From Burkholderiaceae bacterium (GTDB taxonomy: Bacteria; Pseudomonadota; Gammaproteobacteria; Burkholderiales; Burkholderiaceae_E), in assembly GCA_023954015.1 (NCBI GenBank), contig JAMLIS010000007.1, positions 62,001 to 126,000 on the forward strand: DNA of 64,000 nucleotides. The letters are read 5' to 3'. The notes under the pieces were generated by a model, which saw nothing but the letters and a program-made list of their open reading frames with translations, ran no database searches and was not told the origin of the DNA. Shown here one piece after another: positions 28,089 to 37,476 of the stretch. Within the stretch, counting starts at the first letter, position 1. Every line of letters starts with the position of its first letter. A program made the position numbers and the translations under genes.

Positions 28089-28940
28089 ATGCCCGACGGA
28101 TTCATTCTCACGCTGTCGTGTCCCGACCGGCCCGGGATCGTCCACGCGGTCTCGGGCTTCCTGCTCGCGCACGGCGGAAACATCATCGAGGCCGCGCAGT
28201 ACGACGATCGCGACACGGGCCTGTTCTTCATGCGCACGCACTTCGAGACGGGCGCCGACGAATCGGCCGAGGCGCTGGCGCAGGCATTCGCGCCGATCGG
28301 CGAGCAGTTCGCGATGCGCTGGCGCTTCTGCGACGCCTCGCGCCCGTCGCCGACGCTGATCCTCGTTTCGCGACTCGGGCACTGCCTGAACGACCTGCTG
28401 TTCCGGCACCGCTCGGGCCTGCTGCCGATCGACATCCGCGCGGTGGTCTCGAACCACCGCGACTTCTACCGGCTCGCCGCCTCGTACGACATTCCGTTCC
28501 ACCACGTCGCGGTGACGCCGTCCACGAGACAGCGCGCCGAAGAGCGGCTAATGGAGATCGTCGACGGCGAGGGAATCGAACTGGTCGTGCTCGCGCGCTA
28601 CATGCAGATCCTGTCCGAAGACGTCTGCCGGCGACTCGAAGGCCGCGCGATCAACATCCACCACTCGTTCCTGCCGAGCTTCAAGGGCGCCAGCCCCTAC
28701 CGCCAGGCACACGAGCGCGGCGTGAAGCTGATCGGCGCGACCGCCCACTACGTCACGAGCGCGCTCGACGAAGGTCCGATCATCGAGCAGGACGTCGAAC
28801 GCGTCGACCACTCGATGGGAGTCGACACGCTCACCGCGATCGGCCGCGACATCGAGAACGTCGTGCTCGCGCGCGCCGTGAAATGGCACGCCGAACGGCG
28901 CATCGTGCTCAACGGCGCGAAGACGGTCGTGTTCCGCTGA
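28089..28940 (+). CDS. purU: Formyltetrahydrofolate deformylase
   Basis: 283 residues, standard PurU length. It hydrolyses 10-formyl-THF to formate and THF, balancing one-carbon pools. An N-terminal ACT domain ('LTLSCPDRPGIVHAVSGFLL', residues 7-26) precedes the formyltransferase fold with 'DIRAVVSNH', 'LVVLARYMQILS', the catalytic 'INIHHSFLPSFKGASPY' and 'GATAHYVTSALDEGPIIEQ'. The ATG at 28089 fits the family start. It is convergent with ackA, with only 5 bp between stops. Confidence 0.96.
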   Translation: MPDGFILTLSCPDRPGIVHAVSGFLLAHGGNIIEAAQYDDRDTGLFFMRTHFETGADESAEALAQAFAPIGEQFAMRWRFCDASRPSPTLILVSRLGHCLNDLLFRHRSGLLPIDIRAVVSNHRDFYRLAASYDIPFHHVAVTPSTRQRAEERLMEIVDGEGIELVVLARYMQILSEDVCRRLEGRAINIHHSFLPSFKGASPYRQAHERGVKLIGATAHYVTSALDEGPIIEQDVERVDHSMGVDTLTAIGRDIENVVLARAVKWHAERRIVLNGAKTVVFR

Positions 28941-28945
28941 CGGGC

Positions 28946-30115
28946 TTACGGAATCATCGCCGCCACGTGGCCGGCGATCACCTGTTCCTCGTCGGTCGGC
29001 ACGACCCAGACCGCGACCGCCGAGTCGTCGGCGTGCACGCGCGGGCCGTCGGCGCGGTTCAGCGCGAGGTCGAGCCGCACGCCGATCCAGCCGAGCAATG
29101 CGCAGATCTCCCGTCGCGCACGCGCGCTGTGCTCGCCGATGCCGCCCGTGAAGACGAGTGCATCGCAGCCGCCGATCGCCACCGCGCAGGCTGCGATTTC
29201 CTGCGCGGCGCGCTGGCAGAACATCTCGATCGCGAACGACGCGCGCGGATCCTCGCTCGCTTCGAGCACGCGCATGTCGCCGGACAGGCCGGACAGGCCG
29301 AGCAGACCCGATTCGCGATGCAGGCCGCGACTCACCTCGTCGACGCCGATGTGCAGCTGTTGCTGCAGGAAGAGCAGCACGCCCGGATCGATGCTGCCCG
29401 GACGCGTGCTCATCACGAGCCCGTCGAGTGTGCTCATCCCCATCGACGTGCGCACCGAACGCCGCTCGCGCATTCCGCACACGCTTGCGCCGCTGCCCAG
29501 GTGCGCCACGACGATCCGCGCGTCCGCGGCCGCGCCGAGCAGCTGCGGCAGCTGCTGCGCGATCCATTCGAACGACAGGCCGTGGAAGCCGTAGCGGCGC
29601 GCGCCACGTTCGCGCCACGACGCCGGCAGCGGGATAGTCGTATGCAGCGCAGGCTGCGCCGCATGGAACGCAGTGTCGAAGCACGCAACCTGCAGTGCGT
29701 GCGCAGCGAGCGAGCGCATCGCGCGTACGCCGGCGATGCCGAAACCCTGGTGCAGCGGCGCCAGCGGCGTGAGCGATTCGAGCAGCGCCAGTACGTCCTC
29801 GTCGATGCGCACCGGGCGGATCAACGCCTGCCCGCCGTGCGCGATGCGGTGCCCCACCGCCTCGAGCGCGCCGAGCGCGCCGGCTTCGCCGAGTCGGGCC
29901 AGCACAGCACCGAGCGCCGCCCGCGAATCGACGCTTCCGGGCAAGCGGCTTTCGTGATGCTTTCCATCGGCACTGCCCCAGGAAAGAATCGCCGAATCGG
30001 GCAAGCCCGAAACCTGGCCGCGCAGTCGCTCGACGACCCGAGGTCGCTGCTGGTGGCGGTCGTAGGTGGCGAACTTGATGCTCGACGAGCCGCTGTTGAG
30101 CACCAGTATCGTCAT
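28946..30115 (-). CDS. ackA: Acetate kinase
   Basis: 389 residues. Reversible phosphotransfer between acetate and ATP/acetyl phosphate. Seen: 'ILVLNSGSSSIKF' (phosphate-1), 'GHRIAHGG', 'AVGHRIAHGGQ', 'CFDTAFH', 'RRYGFHGLSFEWI' (catalytic His region), 'HLGSGASVCGM', 'STRPGSIDPGVLL' and 'VFTGGIGEHS'. No phosphotransacetylase is adjacent. It starts 4 bp after the IclR-type regulator on the same strand, so the regulator and ackA are co-transcribed. ATG 30115 was chosen by family N-terminus; an upstream in-frame extension overlaps the regulator. Confidence 0.96.
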   Translation of the reverse strand: MTILVLNSGSSSIKFATYDRHQQRPRVVERLRGQVSGLPDSAILSWGSADGKHHESRLPGSVDSRAALGAVLARLGEAGALGALEAVGHRIAHGGQALIRPVRIDEDVLALLESLTPLAPLHQGFGIAGVRAMRSLAAHALQVACFDTAFHAAQPALHTTIPLPASWRERGARRYGFHGLSFEWIAQQLPQLLGAAADARIVVAHLGSGASVCGMRERRSVRTSMGMSTLDGLVMSTRPGSIDPGVLLFLQQQLHIGVDEVSRGLHRESGLLGLSGLSGDMRVLEASEDPRASFAIEMFCQRAAQEIAACAVAIGGCDALVFTGGIGEHSARARREICALLGWIGVRLDLALNRADGPRVHADDSAVAVWVVPTDEEQVIAGHVAAMIP

Positions 30116-30119
30116 GCCG

Positions 30120-30941
30120 TCACCAGTCGATCGTCCGCGCCATGTCGGCGGCGGCGCTGCGCATCGCAGGCAGGAACTGCAGCGCCTCGTCAAGGCTCAG
30201 CCGCGACACCGGCGCATGCAGCGACAAGGCGGCAACGACGCGTCCTTCGGCGTCGACCACGGGCACCGCCAGGCAGCGCACGCCGGGCAGGTATTCCTCG
30301 TCGTCGATGGCGTACCCCGATTGCTGCACGCGCTCGATCTCGGCCTCGAGCCGGGCCGGATCGTCCAGCGTGCGCGCCGTGTGCCGGATGAGCGGGCACT
30401 GGCGGATCGTTCGCTCGCGCGATCGGCGCGTCATCGCACCGAGAAACAGCTTGCCGCTGGCCGAAGCGCACAGTGGAATGCACGAACCGGCCGACAACGA
30501 AACGCGCAACGGCCAGTCGGCTTCGACCCTGTCGACATAGACCACCGAATGACCGTCGGGGACCGACAGGTTGCAGGTTTCGCCGGTCTGTTCGACGAGC
30601 TCCTCGAGGATCGCGCGCCGCCCGGCACTCGACGGCGAATTCAGCAGTACCGCGCCGGACAGGCGGGTGAGCCGCCGACCGCTCCGGTAGCGCTTGCTGC
30701 CCGGCTCGCGCGAAACGAGTCCGGCGTACTCGAGCGTGGACAGGATGCGGAACACCGTCGGCTTGGGCAGTTCCAGTGCACGGCAGAGCTCGGCCAGGTG
30801 CAGGGGAACCTCGCTCTCGGCGATGGTTTCCATGACGCGGATCGCTCGCAGGATCGCCGAACCGGCAGGAATTTCGGCCGACTTGTGCGATGCGCCGGAA
30901 GACGGCTCGACGAGCGTCGAGGCGATTTGCGGATTTCTCAT
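30120..30941 (-). CDS. IclR-family transcriptional regulator
   Basis: 273 residues. An N-terminal winged helix-turn-helix (about 25-90: 'ILRAIRVMETIAESEVPLHLAELCRALELPKPTVFRILSTLEYAGLVSRE' region) is followed by the IclR effector domain with 'ETCNLSVPDGHSVVYVDRVE', 'ASASGKLFLG' and 'YAIDDEEYLPGVRCLAVPV'. Such regulators bind small organic acids. The gene immediately precedes ackA, so acetate or acetyl phosphate metabolism is the likely target. ATG 30941; a GTG two codons upstream is also possible. A CATAAT box at 30956-30951 lies only about ten bases upstream of the ATG. Divergent from the universal stress gene (56 bp). Confidence 0.93.
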   Translation of the reverse strand: MRNPQIASTLVEPSSGASHKSAEIPAGSAILRAIRVMETIAESEVPLHLAELCRALELPKPTVFRILSTLEYAGLVSREPGSKRYRSGRRLTRLSGAVLLNSPSSAGRRAILEELVEQTGETCNLSVPDGHSVVYVDRVEADWPLRVSLSAGSCIPLCASASGKLFLGAMTRRSRERTIRQCPLIRHTARTLDDPARLEAEIERVQQSGYAIDDEEYLPGVRCLAVPVVDAEGRVVAALSLHAPVSRLSLDEALQFLPAMRSAAADMARTIDW

Positions 30942-30997
30942 GGCCACGCCATTATGCAGAAAACACGGTCGGCGTTTCCCCCACGAAGAGGACGAAA

Positions 30998-31810
30998 ATG
31001 TACGAGCGAATCCTGGTACCGGTCGACGGCTCCCGCTTCTCGGAGGAGGTGCTGCCGTATGCGCAGAGCATCGCGCGCTCCACCGGCGCGAAACTCGCCC
31101 TGATGCGCGTTCAGGAACGCGAGTCGGGCGACGACGACGCGGCGCGCCAGCTGCAGGGGCTGGCCGACGCGCTGAAGGCCGAAGTCCGGACCGTACCGGG
31201 ACGCGGCAACGTCGCCGCGGCGATCCTCGAGGAAGCGGCCCGCGTGCCTGGCACGCTGGTGGCAATGACGACGCACGGTCGCAGCGGACTCGCCGAGGCG
31301 ATCCTCGGCAGCGTCGCGCACGACGTCGTGCGCACCGGCCGCGATCCGGTGCTCGTCTTTCGTCCGCGCGGGCGCCAGGCACAGGACCTGCAGGGGCCGG
31401 CCGAGATCAACACCGTCATGCTGCCGATCGACGGCAGCGGACTGTCCGAATGGATGCAGCAGCAGGCAGGCGAATGGGCGCGCGCGCTGAAGGCGCGACT
31501 GCTGGTCGTGCAGGTCATCTCGCCCGACGCCCGGCCCGACCCGAACGTGCCGGCGAACGACACGCTCGAGAGCTCCTACGTGCGCTCGCACGCCGTCGAC
31601 CTGGGCCGGCGCTACGGCGTCGAAGCGAACTGGGAAGTGCTGCACGGCGATCCGGTGGAGGCGATGGCGAGCTTCATCGGCGCTCGACGCGACATTCTCG
31701 TCGTCATGGCCACGCGCGGACGCTCCGCGCTGCAGGCGGCGGTGCTCGGCAGCGTTACCGCGGGTCTTCTGCGCGAAGGCAACGTGCCGATCATCGTGCG
31801 CATGCCCTGA
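30998..31810 (+). CDS. Tandem universal stress protein (UspA-like)
   Basis: 270 residues consisting of two UspA domains (about 1-123 and 135-270). Each ends in the ATP-binding pattern G-x2-G-x9-G-S: 'THGRSGLAEAILGSVAHDVV' and 'TRGRSALQAAVLGSVTAGLL'. The N-terminus 'YERILVPVDGSRFSEEVLPYA' (residues 2-22, quoted region) is typical. Proteins of this type help survive starvation or respiratory stress; the exact role is unknown. ATG 30998 is preceded by GAAGAGGA. Divergent from the IclR gene; followed by ecsC-like after 28 bp. Confidence 0.94.
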   Translation: MYERILVPVDGSRFSEEVLPYAQSIARSTGAKLALMRVQERESGDDDAARQLQGLADALKAEVRTVPGRGNVAAAILEEAARVPGTLVAMTTHGRSGLAEAILGSVAHDVVRTGRDPVLVFRPRGRQAQDLQGPAEINTVMLPIDGSGLSEWMQQQAGEWARALKARLLVVQVISPDARPDPNVPANDTLESSYVRSHAVDLGRRYGVEANWEVLHGDPVEAMASFIGARRDILVVMATRGRSALQAAVLGSVTAGLLREGNVPIIVRMP

Positions 31811-31838
31811 GCCGCCTCTGCCGCACCGGTTGCGCATC

Positions 31839-32654
31839 ATGACGCTCGATGCCGCCGACCTGCGCAAGCTCGAGGAGGCACGCGCGCTGCTCGAACGTCC
31901 CGGGCTCGCCGCTCGCCTGAGCGACCTGCTCGGCGGCCCGATCGAGCGCAGCGTCGAGCTGCTCCCGCCGGCGGTCCGAAAGCGGCTCGGCATCATCACG
32001 CATCATGCATTGCAGCGTTCGGTGGACGCGGCCGCGCGCACCCTCGCACCGGGTCGCCGCCAGGCGAGTCCGCGCCTGCACAAGCTGCTCGGCACGGTGA
32101 GCGGAGGTGCCGGCGGCGCGCTCGGCATCGCGGGTCTTTCCATCGAGATACCGCTGTCCACCGTGCTGATCATGCGCTCGATCCTCGACGTGGCGCGCGC
32201 GGAAGGCGAAGACCCCGGTTCGCCCGACACGCAGATGGCTGCGCTCGGCGTATTCGCACTCGGCGGGAGTTCGCCGCGCGACGATGCAGCCGAATCGGGC
32301 TATTACGCGGTTCGCGCAGTGCTCGCGCGCGCCGTCAGCGACGCTTCGCGCTACGTGGCGCAACGCGGCGTGGTGCAGGAAGGTGCGCCGGCGATGGTGC
32401 GGCTCATCGCGATGGTGGCCACGCGCTACAAGATCCAGCTGACGCAGAAGGCGGCGGGAATGCTCGTTCCGGGCGTCGGCGCGGCCGCCGGCGCGGCGAT
32501 CAACCTGCTCTTCATGGATCACTACCAGAGCATGAGTCGCGGCCACTTCGCGATTTGCGCGCTCGAGCGCCGCTACGGCGCGGACGCCGTGCGGCACGCG
32601 TATCGCACGCACCGGCGAACCGACGACTCCGCGTTCGTCGTCGAAGCGGCGTGA
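31839..32654 (+). CDS. EcsC family protein
   Basis: 271 residues. An EcsC-type region runs from about 75 to 250 with the glycine-rich amphipathic segment 'GTVSGGAGGALGIAGLSIEI' and the closing 'VPGVGAAAGAAINLLFMDHY'. The family is named for the third gene of a Bacillus ABC-transporter operon, but its biochemical function is unknown; many members associate with membranes. The ATG at 31839 is preferred to TTG 31830. Its stop overlaps the GTG of the TonB receptor as GTGA, so the two are probably translated together. Confidence 0.88.
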   Translation: MTLDAADLRKLEEARALLERPGLAARLSDLLGGPIERSVELLPPAVRKRLGIITHHALQRSVDAAARTLAPGRRQASPRLHKLLGTVSGGAGGALGIAGLSIEIPLSTVLIMRSILDVARAEGEDPGSPDTQMAALGVFALGGSSPRDDAAESGYYAVRAVLARAVSDASRYVAQRGVVQEGAPAMVRLIAMVATRYKIQLTQKAAGMLVPGVGAAAGAAINLLFMDHYQSMSRGHFAICALERRYGADAVRHAYRTHRRTDDSAFVVEAA

Positions 32655-34783
32655 GCGCGCGCGCGCAGGCGAATGCTCGCGTGCGCGCGCCCGCGCGTCC
32701 GCGCCTTGCATCGAGCGCAGCAGCCTGCGCATCGCTTCGGGCGTTCGTCGCCTTCGCGGTCTTGCTCGTCGCGATACCGGTGTTCGCGCAATCGCTCGAA
32801 CCGGTCACCGTCACCGCTACGCGCAGTGCGCAACGCGCGTTCGACGTCCCCGCGTCGGTCGACGTCGTCGGCGCAGACGCGATGCACTCGCAGCGTCCCG
32901 GCGTGAACCTGTCGGAGGCGCTCGGCAGCGTCCCGGGCATCCGGATGCAGAACCGGCAGAACTTCGCGCAGGACCTGCAGCTGTCGTCGCGCGGCTTCGG
33001 CGCGCGCGCCAGCTTCGGCGTGCGCGGCGTGCGCCTCGTGCAGGACGGCATACCGCTGACGATGCCCGACGGCCAGGGCCAGACCGGGCTCTTCGATCTC
33101 GACAGCGCCGAACGCATCGAGGTGCTGCGAGGTCCGTTCGCCGCGTTGTACGGCAATTCCTCGGGCGGGCTCGTCACGTTGTTCACCGAAGACCCGCCGC
33201 GGAAACCGAGCTTCGGCGTGCGCGCGGGCGCGGGCAGCTTCGGCGCGCGCAAGCTCGGCATCGAGGCAGGCGCGAGCACCGGCGCGTTCGGTGCGCGCGC
33301 CGACGCATCGCGCTTTCGAACCGACGGCTGGCGCGACCACAGCCGCACGCGCCGCGATCTGGCGAACGCCCGATTCGTCTGGTCCGACGAAGCGAACCGC
33401 TTCACGCTCGGCGCCACCGCACTCGAGCAGCCCGACACGCTCGATCCGCTCGGCCTGACGCGGGCCCAGGTCGAGCGCGACCCCCGGCAGGCCGGCACCG
33501 GGGCCATCGCATTCGACACGAGGAAGAACGTCGACCACCGGCAGATCGGCGCCGACTGGCAGCGCCGGATCGGCGACGGCTCCGCCTTGCGGATTCGCGC
33601 CTACGGCGGCGAGCGCAGGATGCGCCAGTTTCTCGCCTTCAGCGGCGCCGCACCCGGCTCGTCGGGTGGAGTCGTCGACCTCGATCGCGGCTTCGGCGGC
33701 TTGAACCTGCAGTGGACGAAGAGCGTGCGCACGGCGAACGGACGCGTCGACGCGACGATCGGCGTCGACTACGACCGGATGAACGAGCGGCGCAGGGGGT
33801 ACGTCAACGACGACGGCATCGCCGGCGCACTGCGGCGAGACGAGTCCGACACGGTGCGCGACTTCGACCAGTACGCGCTCGCCGAATGGTGGATCACGCC
33901 GCAGTGGAAGCTCGCGGGCGGCGCACGTCGCTCGAACATCCGCTTCTCGGTGCGGGACGCCTTCGTCGACGCGACGAATCCCGACGACTCGGGATCGCGC
34001 AGCTACGCGGCGACCAGCCCGGTGATCGGCGTGCTGCATGCATTGTCCGATTCGGCGAACGTCTACGCGTCGATCGGCCGCGGTTTCGAGACGCCGACCT
34101 TCGCCGAGCTGGCCTACCGGCCCGACGGCAGCGCCGGCCTCAACTTCGACCTGCAGGCCAGCCGCAGCCGCAACCACGAAGTCGGGCTGAAGTGGTGGGC
34201 GGCGGCAGCCACGCAGGCGAAGCTCGCGCTGTTTCGCACCGACACGCGCAACGACATCGTTCCCGATGCCAACGTCGGCGGTCGCACCACCTTCCGCAAT
34301 GCCGCGCGGACGACGCGCCGCGGCGTCGAACTCGGCGTCGACTCGCGGCTCGGTCACGATCTGGCGATCTCGCTGGCGTGGACGTGGATGCAGGCGACGT
34401 TTCGCGACTACCGCGCGCTCGAGGGCAGCGTGCTGTCCGGCAACCGGCTGCCCGGCGTGCCGAAGGCCTCGCTGTTCGCCGAGGCGAGCTGGCGTCACGC
34501 GGCAACCGGTTTCGTCGCCGGTGTAGAGGCCTCGTGGAGCGACAAGGTTCCCGTCGACGACGCGAACACCGAACACGCCGACTCGTACGCAATCGCGAAC
34601 CTGCGCGCGGGCTTCGATCTACGGGCCGGCGGCTGGCGCATCGAGCCCTTCGTGCGCATCGACAACGTCTTCGATCGTCGCTACGTCGGCTCGGTGATCG
34701 TCAATGCGGCGAGGGGACGCTTCTACGAGCCGGCGCCGCAACGCAACTTCTTCGCGGGAGTGCGCGCGCAGGCGACGTTCTGA
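32651..34783 (+). CDS. TonB-dependent outer membrane receptor
   Basis: 710 residues. A signal segment ('AFVAFAVLLVAIPVFAQ' ending near 45) and a TonB-box-like 'PVTVTAT' precede the plug (about 60-170) with 'QLSSRGFGARASFGVRGVRLVQDG', quoted in part, and 'RIEVLRGPFAALYGN', then the 22-strand barrel ending in aromatic 'QATF'. The plug motif 'RGFGARxxFGVRG' with 'DGIPxTMPDGQGQ' recalls E. coli YncD/PqqU, a PQQ receptor; this is a resemblance, not proof. GTG 32651 overlaps the ecsC-like stop. After the stop is a GCCTGC-GTG-GCAGGC hairpin (34785-34799). Confidence 0.92.
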   Translation: MSARAQANARVRAPARPRLASSAAACASLRAFVAFAVLLVAIPVFAQSLEPVTVTATRSAQRAFDVPASVDVVGADAMHSQRPGVNLSEALGSVPGIRMQNRQNFAQDLQLSSRGFGARASFGVRGVRLVQDGIPLTMPDGQGQTGLFDLDSAERIEVLRGPFAALYGNSSGGLVTLFTEDPPRKPSFGVRAGAGSFGARKLGIEAGASTGAFGARADASRFRTDGWRDHSRTRRDLANARFVWSDEANRFTLGATALEQPDTLDPLGLTRAQVERDPRQAGTGAIAFDTRKNVDHRQIGADWQRRIGDGSALRIRAYGGERRMRQFLAFSGAAPGSSGGVVDLDRGFGGLNLQWTKSVRTANGRVDATIGVDYDRMNERRRGYVNDDGIAGALRRDESDTVRDFDQYALAEWWITPQWKLAGGARRSNIRFSVRDAFVDATNPDDSGSRSYAATSPVIGVLHALSDSANVYASIGRGFETPTFAELAYRPDGSAGLNFDLQASRSRNHEVGLKWWAAAATQAKLALFRTDTRNDIVPDANVGGRTTFRNAARTTRRGVELGVDSRLGHDLAISLAWTWMQATFRDYRALEGSVLSGNRLPGVPKASLFAEASWRHAATGFVAGVEASWSDKVPVDDANTEHADSYAIANLRAGFDLRAGGWRIEPFVRIDNVFDRRYVGSVIVNAARGRFYEPAPQRNFFAGVRAQATF

Positions 34784-34784
34784 G

Positions 34785-34799
34785 CCTGCGTGGCAGGCG
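34785..34799 (+). terminator. Small hairpin after the TonB receptor gene
   Basis: Perfect 6-bp inverted repeat with a 3-base loop starting 2 bp after the stop. There is no U-tract, so it is at best a weak or 3'-end-protecting hairpin. Confidence 0.35.
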
Positions 34800-34931
34800 G
34801 GCAGCATCGCCACGGCGTCTGCCACAATCGGGGCTTCTCGGGGCACGTGTCGATGCCGCGGGTCGCGAATCGGGCTGGCCACGACGCGCGCGAGATGTTA
34901 GGATCGGATCGATCACTGGATATACGTACAC

Positions 34932-36116
34932 ATGCGCGTAGCGGGCCTGTTCGCGGGAATCGGCGGTTTCGAACTCGGACTGCAGCGATCCGGACATCAC
35001 GCCGAGCTCGTCTGCGACGTCCTTCCCGCCTCGCGAGCCGTATTGAATGCGCGCTTTCCCGACGTCGAGTATCGGGACGACATCAACCGACTACGCTCCC
35101 TGCCCGCGGCCGTCGATCTCGTATGCGCAGGCTTTCCTTGCCAGGACCTGAGCCAGGCAGGGCGAACAGCCGGATTGGCGGGCGACAAATCCTCTCTGGT
35201 CGGGGAGGTTTTCCGCCTGCTCTCGAGGCGTCGCGTCGCCAACATCGTCCTCGAGAACGTACCGTTCATGTTGCAGCTTTCCGGCGGCAACGCGATGCGC
35301 GCGATCGTCGACGAATTCGAGCGCCTCGGGTACCGCTGGGCATATCGTGTCGTCGACAGTTTTTCGTTCGGACTGGCTCAACGCCGGGAACGGGTATTCC
35401 TGGTCGCTTCCCGCGAACTCGATCCCGCGACCGTACTGCTGGCCGACGACAATCCCCTCGCCCGCCCGCGTACCGCGCTCGGCGAACTCGCACATGGGTT
35501 CTACTGGACCGAAGGGCTCGGCGGACTGGGCTGGGCGGTCGATTCGGTGCCTACGCTGAAGAACGGCAGCACCATCGGCATTCCGTCTCCTCCCGCGATA
35601 CTGAAGACCGATGGCGCGATCGTGCGGCCGGGCATCCGCGATGGCGAGGTACTGCAAGGATTCGATGCCGACTGGACCCGACCCGCCGAAACGGTCGCCC
35701 GTCCGTCGATACGCTGGAGCCTGGTCGGTAGCGCGGTGAGCGTTCCGGTCGCGGAATGGATCGGTACGCGGCTGCGGAGCACTTCGCCATACGACCGGAC
35801 ACGCGACATCGATTTTCCCGATCGCGGCAAACTGCCGCGCGCCGCGCGCTTCGACGGCAAGCGGCGCTACGGCGCCGAAATCAGCGTGGATCCCCTCGGA
35901 ATCCGACCCGCGCCGCTGACCGAGTTCCTGCGGGACACCGAAGGGCAGCAGTTGCTGTCCGCCAAGGCGACGGCGGGTTTCCTGCGGCGTACGCGCCGGG
36001 CGAAACTGCGCTTCGAGCCGGGATTCATCGACGCCGTCGAGCGTCACCTGCTCCGGATGGGCGGGGACATCCCACCGAGGAGCGCCTCCGCTCAACTCGA
36101 ACTCCTCGCGGCCTAG
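34932..36116 (+). CDS. DNA (cytosine-5) methyltransferase of a restriction-modification system
   Basis: 394 residues. The m5C methyltransferase motifs are in order: I 'GLFAGIGGFELGL' (5-17), IV with catalytic Cys70 in 'GFPCQDLSQAG', VI 'LENV' (107-110), VIII 'GLAQRRERVFLVAS' near 145, and IX/X late ('RWSLVGSAVSVPVAEWIG'). The target-recognition region between motifs VIII and IX (about 180-260) is short; the sequence recognised cannot be inferred. It protects DNA against the nuclease encoded next. It begins the M-R-Vsr plus-strand island and looks less G+C-rich than its flanks, pointing to acquisition. The start is ATG 34932. Confidence 0.95.
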   Translation: MRVAGLFAGIGGFELGLQRSGHHAELVCDVLPASRAVLNARFPDVEYRDDINRLRSLPAAVDLVCAGFPCQDLSQAGRTAGLAGDKSSLVGEVFRLLSRRRVANIVLENVPFMLQLSGGNAMRAIVDEFERLGYRWAYRVVDSFSFGLAQRRERVFLVASRELDPATVLLADDNPLARPRTALGELAHGFYWTEGLGGLGWAVDSVPTLKNGSTIGIPSPPAILKTDGAIVRPGIRDGEVLQGFDADWTRPAETVARPSIRWSLVGSAVSVPVAEWIGTRLRSTSPYDRTRDIDFPDRGKLPRAARFDGKRRYGAEISVDPLGIRPAPLTEFLRDTEGQQLLSAKATAGFLRRTRRAKLRFEPGFIDAVERHLLRMGGDIPPRSASAQLELLAA

Positions 36117-36167
36117 TACGCCGACCCGGAGACCCGTATTCTTCGCGTTCGTCGCGAAGGAAACGAC

Positions 36168-37046
36168 ATGTCCTCGATAACGCACGGCCCGGAGATCATC
36201 GCTCGTTCGATGACGAGCGCGACGCGCGGCTCGGGCTCAGGCTACGCACACGGCAATCTCTGGCAATACCACCCGAGGTCCGACCGTCACTCCAAGATCG
36301 CATGCTGGTCGATCTTTTTCGACCTGATGGTGCGCAACGGGCTGATCGCGCACCACGTCCGCGCCGGAAAAGTCTCGTTCGGAATCAACCACGAAATGCG
36401 CGACTTCCGCCACGACCGGAGAAAGGACCTGGATCTCGTCGTGTGCAAACGCAGCGAGCCGCGGACGGTCGCTTCCATCCGATCGTTCGCCGACATGGCC
36501 GACGCCTATCTCATCGCACTCGACGACGAGCAGGCAGCAATGCTCGGCGCGCTCCCGCCGATTCCGCTCACCGGAGTCCAGACGGCGCTGCTCGCGATCG
36601 AGGCGAAGGCGGCGATGACCGAATTCGGCAAGGCCCGACCGCGACTGTACGACGAGCTGAATTCGTCGCACCTGACCATTCACGGCGACACGGACTCGAC
36701 GATCGCCGCCGGGTTCGCGATGGTCAATCGCGCCGAGACCTTCGTTTCCCCGCTACGCAACCCGTGGAACGTCGGAGCGAATCCCGCGGTCGTGACGAAA
36801 CACAATCAGCCGCGCGACGCGAGTTCCGTCGTCGAAAAGCTCGCGCAACTGCCTCGCCGATCGAGCACCGGCGATACGGGTTTCGACGCATTCGGCATCA
36901 TCGTCGTTCGGTGCGCGAACGACGGCGGCCCCGTCGAACTGCTGGAGGATCGGCCGGCGCCGCAACGCGGGGAGGTCCTGCATTACGACAGCTTTCTCGA
37001 GCGGATCGAGACCCTCTACGAAAGCCGCTTCTCGGGCATTCGATAG
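36168..37046 (+). CDS. Putative type II restriction endonuclease (PD-(D/E)xK-like)
   Basis: 292 residues; I do not recognise a named family with certainty. A plausible nuclease core is D87/D89 in 'RRKDLDLVV' followed by E145-A-K147 in 'LLAIEAKAAM', the D...ExK arrangement of PD-(D/E)xK enzymes, then 'RPRLYDELNSSHLTIHG'. Position is the strongest hint: it lies between an m5C methyltransferase (51 bp) and a Vsr gene (7 bp), the classical place for the cognate endonuclease. ATG 36168. No transmembrane segment. It would cut unmethylated DNA at the site protected by the methylase; untested. Confidence 0.7.
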   Translation: MSSITHGPEIIARSMTSATRGSGSGYAHGNLWQYHPRSDRHSKIACWSIFFDLMVRNGLIAHHVRAGKVSFGINHEMRDFRHDRRKDLDLVVCKRSEPRTVASIRSFADMADAYLIALDDEQAAMLGALPPIPLTGVQTALLAIEAKAAMTEFGKARPRLYDELNSSHLTIHGDTDSTIAAGFAMVNRAETFVSPLRNPWNVGANPAVVTKHNQPRDASSVVEKLAQLPRRSSTGDTGFDAFGIIVVRCANDGGPVELLEDRPAPQRGEVLHYDSFLERIETLYESRFSGIR

Positions 37047-37053
37047 TTCGGCA

Positions 37054-37476
37054 ATGAGAATAGCCCTTGCCACCACGGCCGAGCGATCGGCATTGATGAA
37101 GCGGGTCGGCCGCGCCGACACGGCGCCCGAAATGGCGGTGCGCCGCCATCTGCATCGCCGCGGATTCCGCTACCGCCTGCACGTTCGCGACCTTCCCGGC
37201 ACTCCGGACATCGTCCTTCCACGCTATCGCACGGTCGTATTCGTGCACGGATGCTTCTGGCACGGCCACGACTGCCCGCACGGCGTCGCACGCGCGAGAT
37301 CGAACGCGGACTACTGGAACGGGAAGATCGAACAGAACCGGCGCCGCGACGAAAGCAAGGTGGACGCCGTCCGCGAACTCGGATGGAACGTCGAAGTCGT
37401 CTGGGAATGCGAAGCCGGCGACCCGCGCGAGCTCGCGCGACTGGAACGGAGAATCGGCAGGAGAATGCGGCGATGA
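37054..37476 (+). CDS. vsr: Very short patch repair endonuclease (Vsr)
   Basis: 140 residues, Vsr length. It nicks next to T:G mismatches that arise when 5-methylcytosine deaminates, preserving the methylated recognition site. The catalytic Asp52 lies in '[10 protein letters not shown]', followed by '[12 protein letters not shown]' with His65, His70 and zinc ligands C67, H72 and C74, and C119 as the fourth. The N-terminal '[17 protein letters not shown]' is typical. It partners the m5C methylase two genes upstream. The stop overlaps the next small gene as ATGA. Confidence 0.96.
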   Translation: MRIALATTAERSALMKRVGRADTAPEMAVRRHLHRRGFRYRLHVRDLPGTPDIVLPRYRTVVFVHGCFWHGHDCPHGVARARSNADYWNGKIEQNRRRDESKVDAVRELGWNVEVVWECEAGDPRELARLERRIGRRMRR

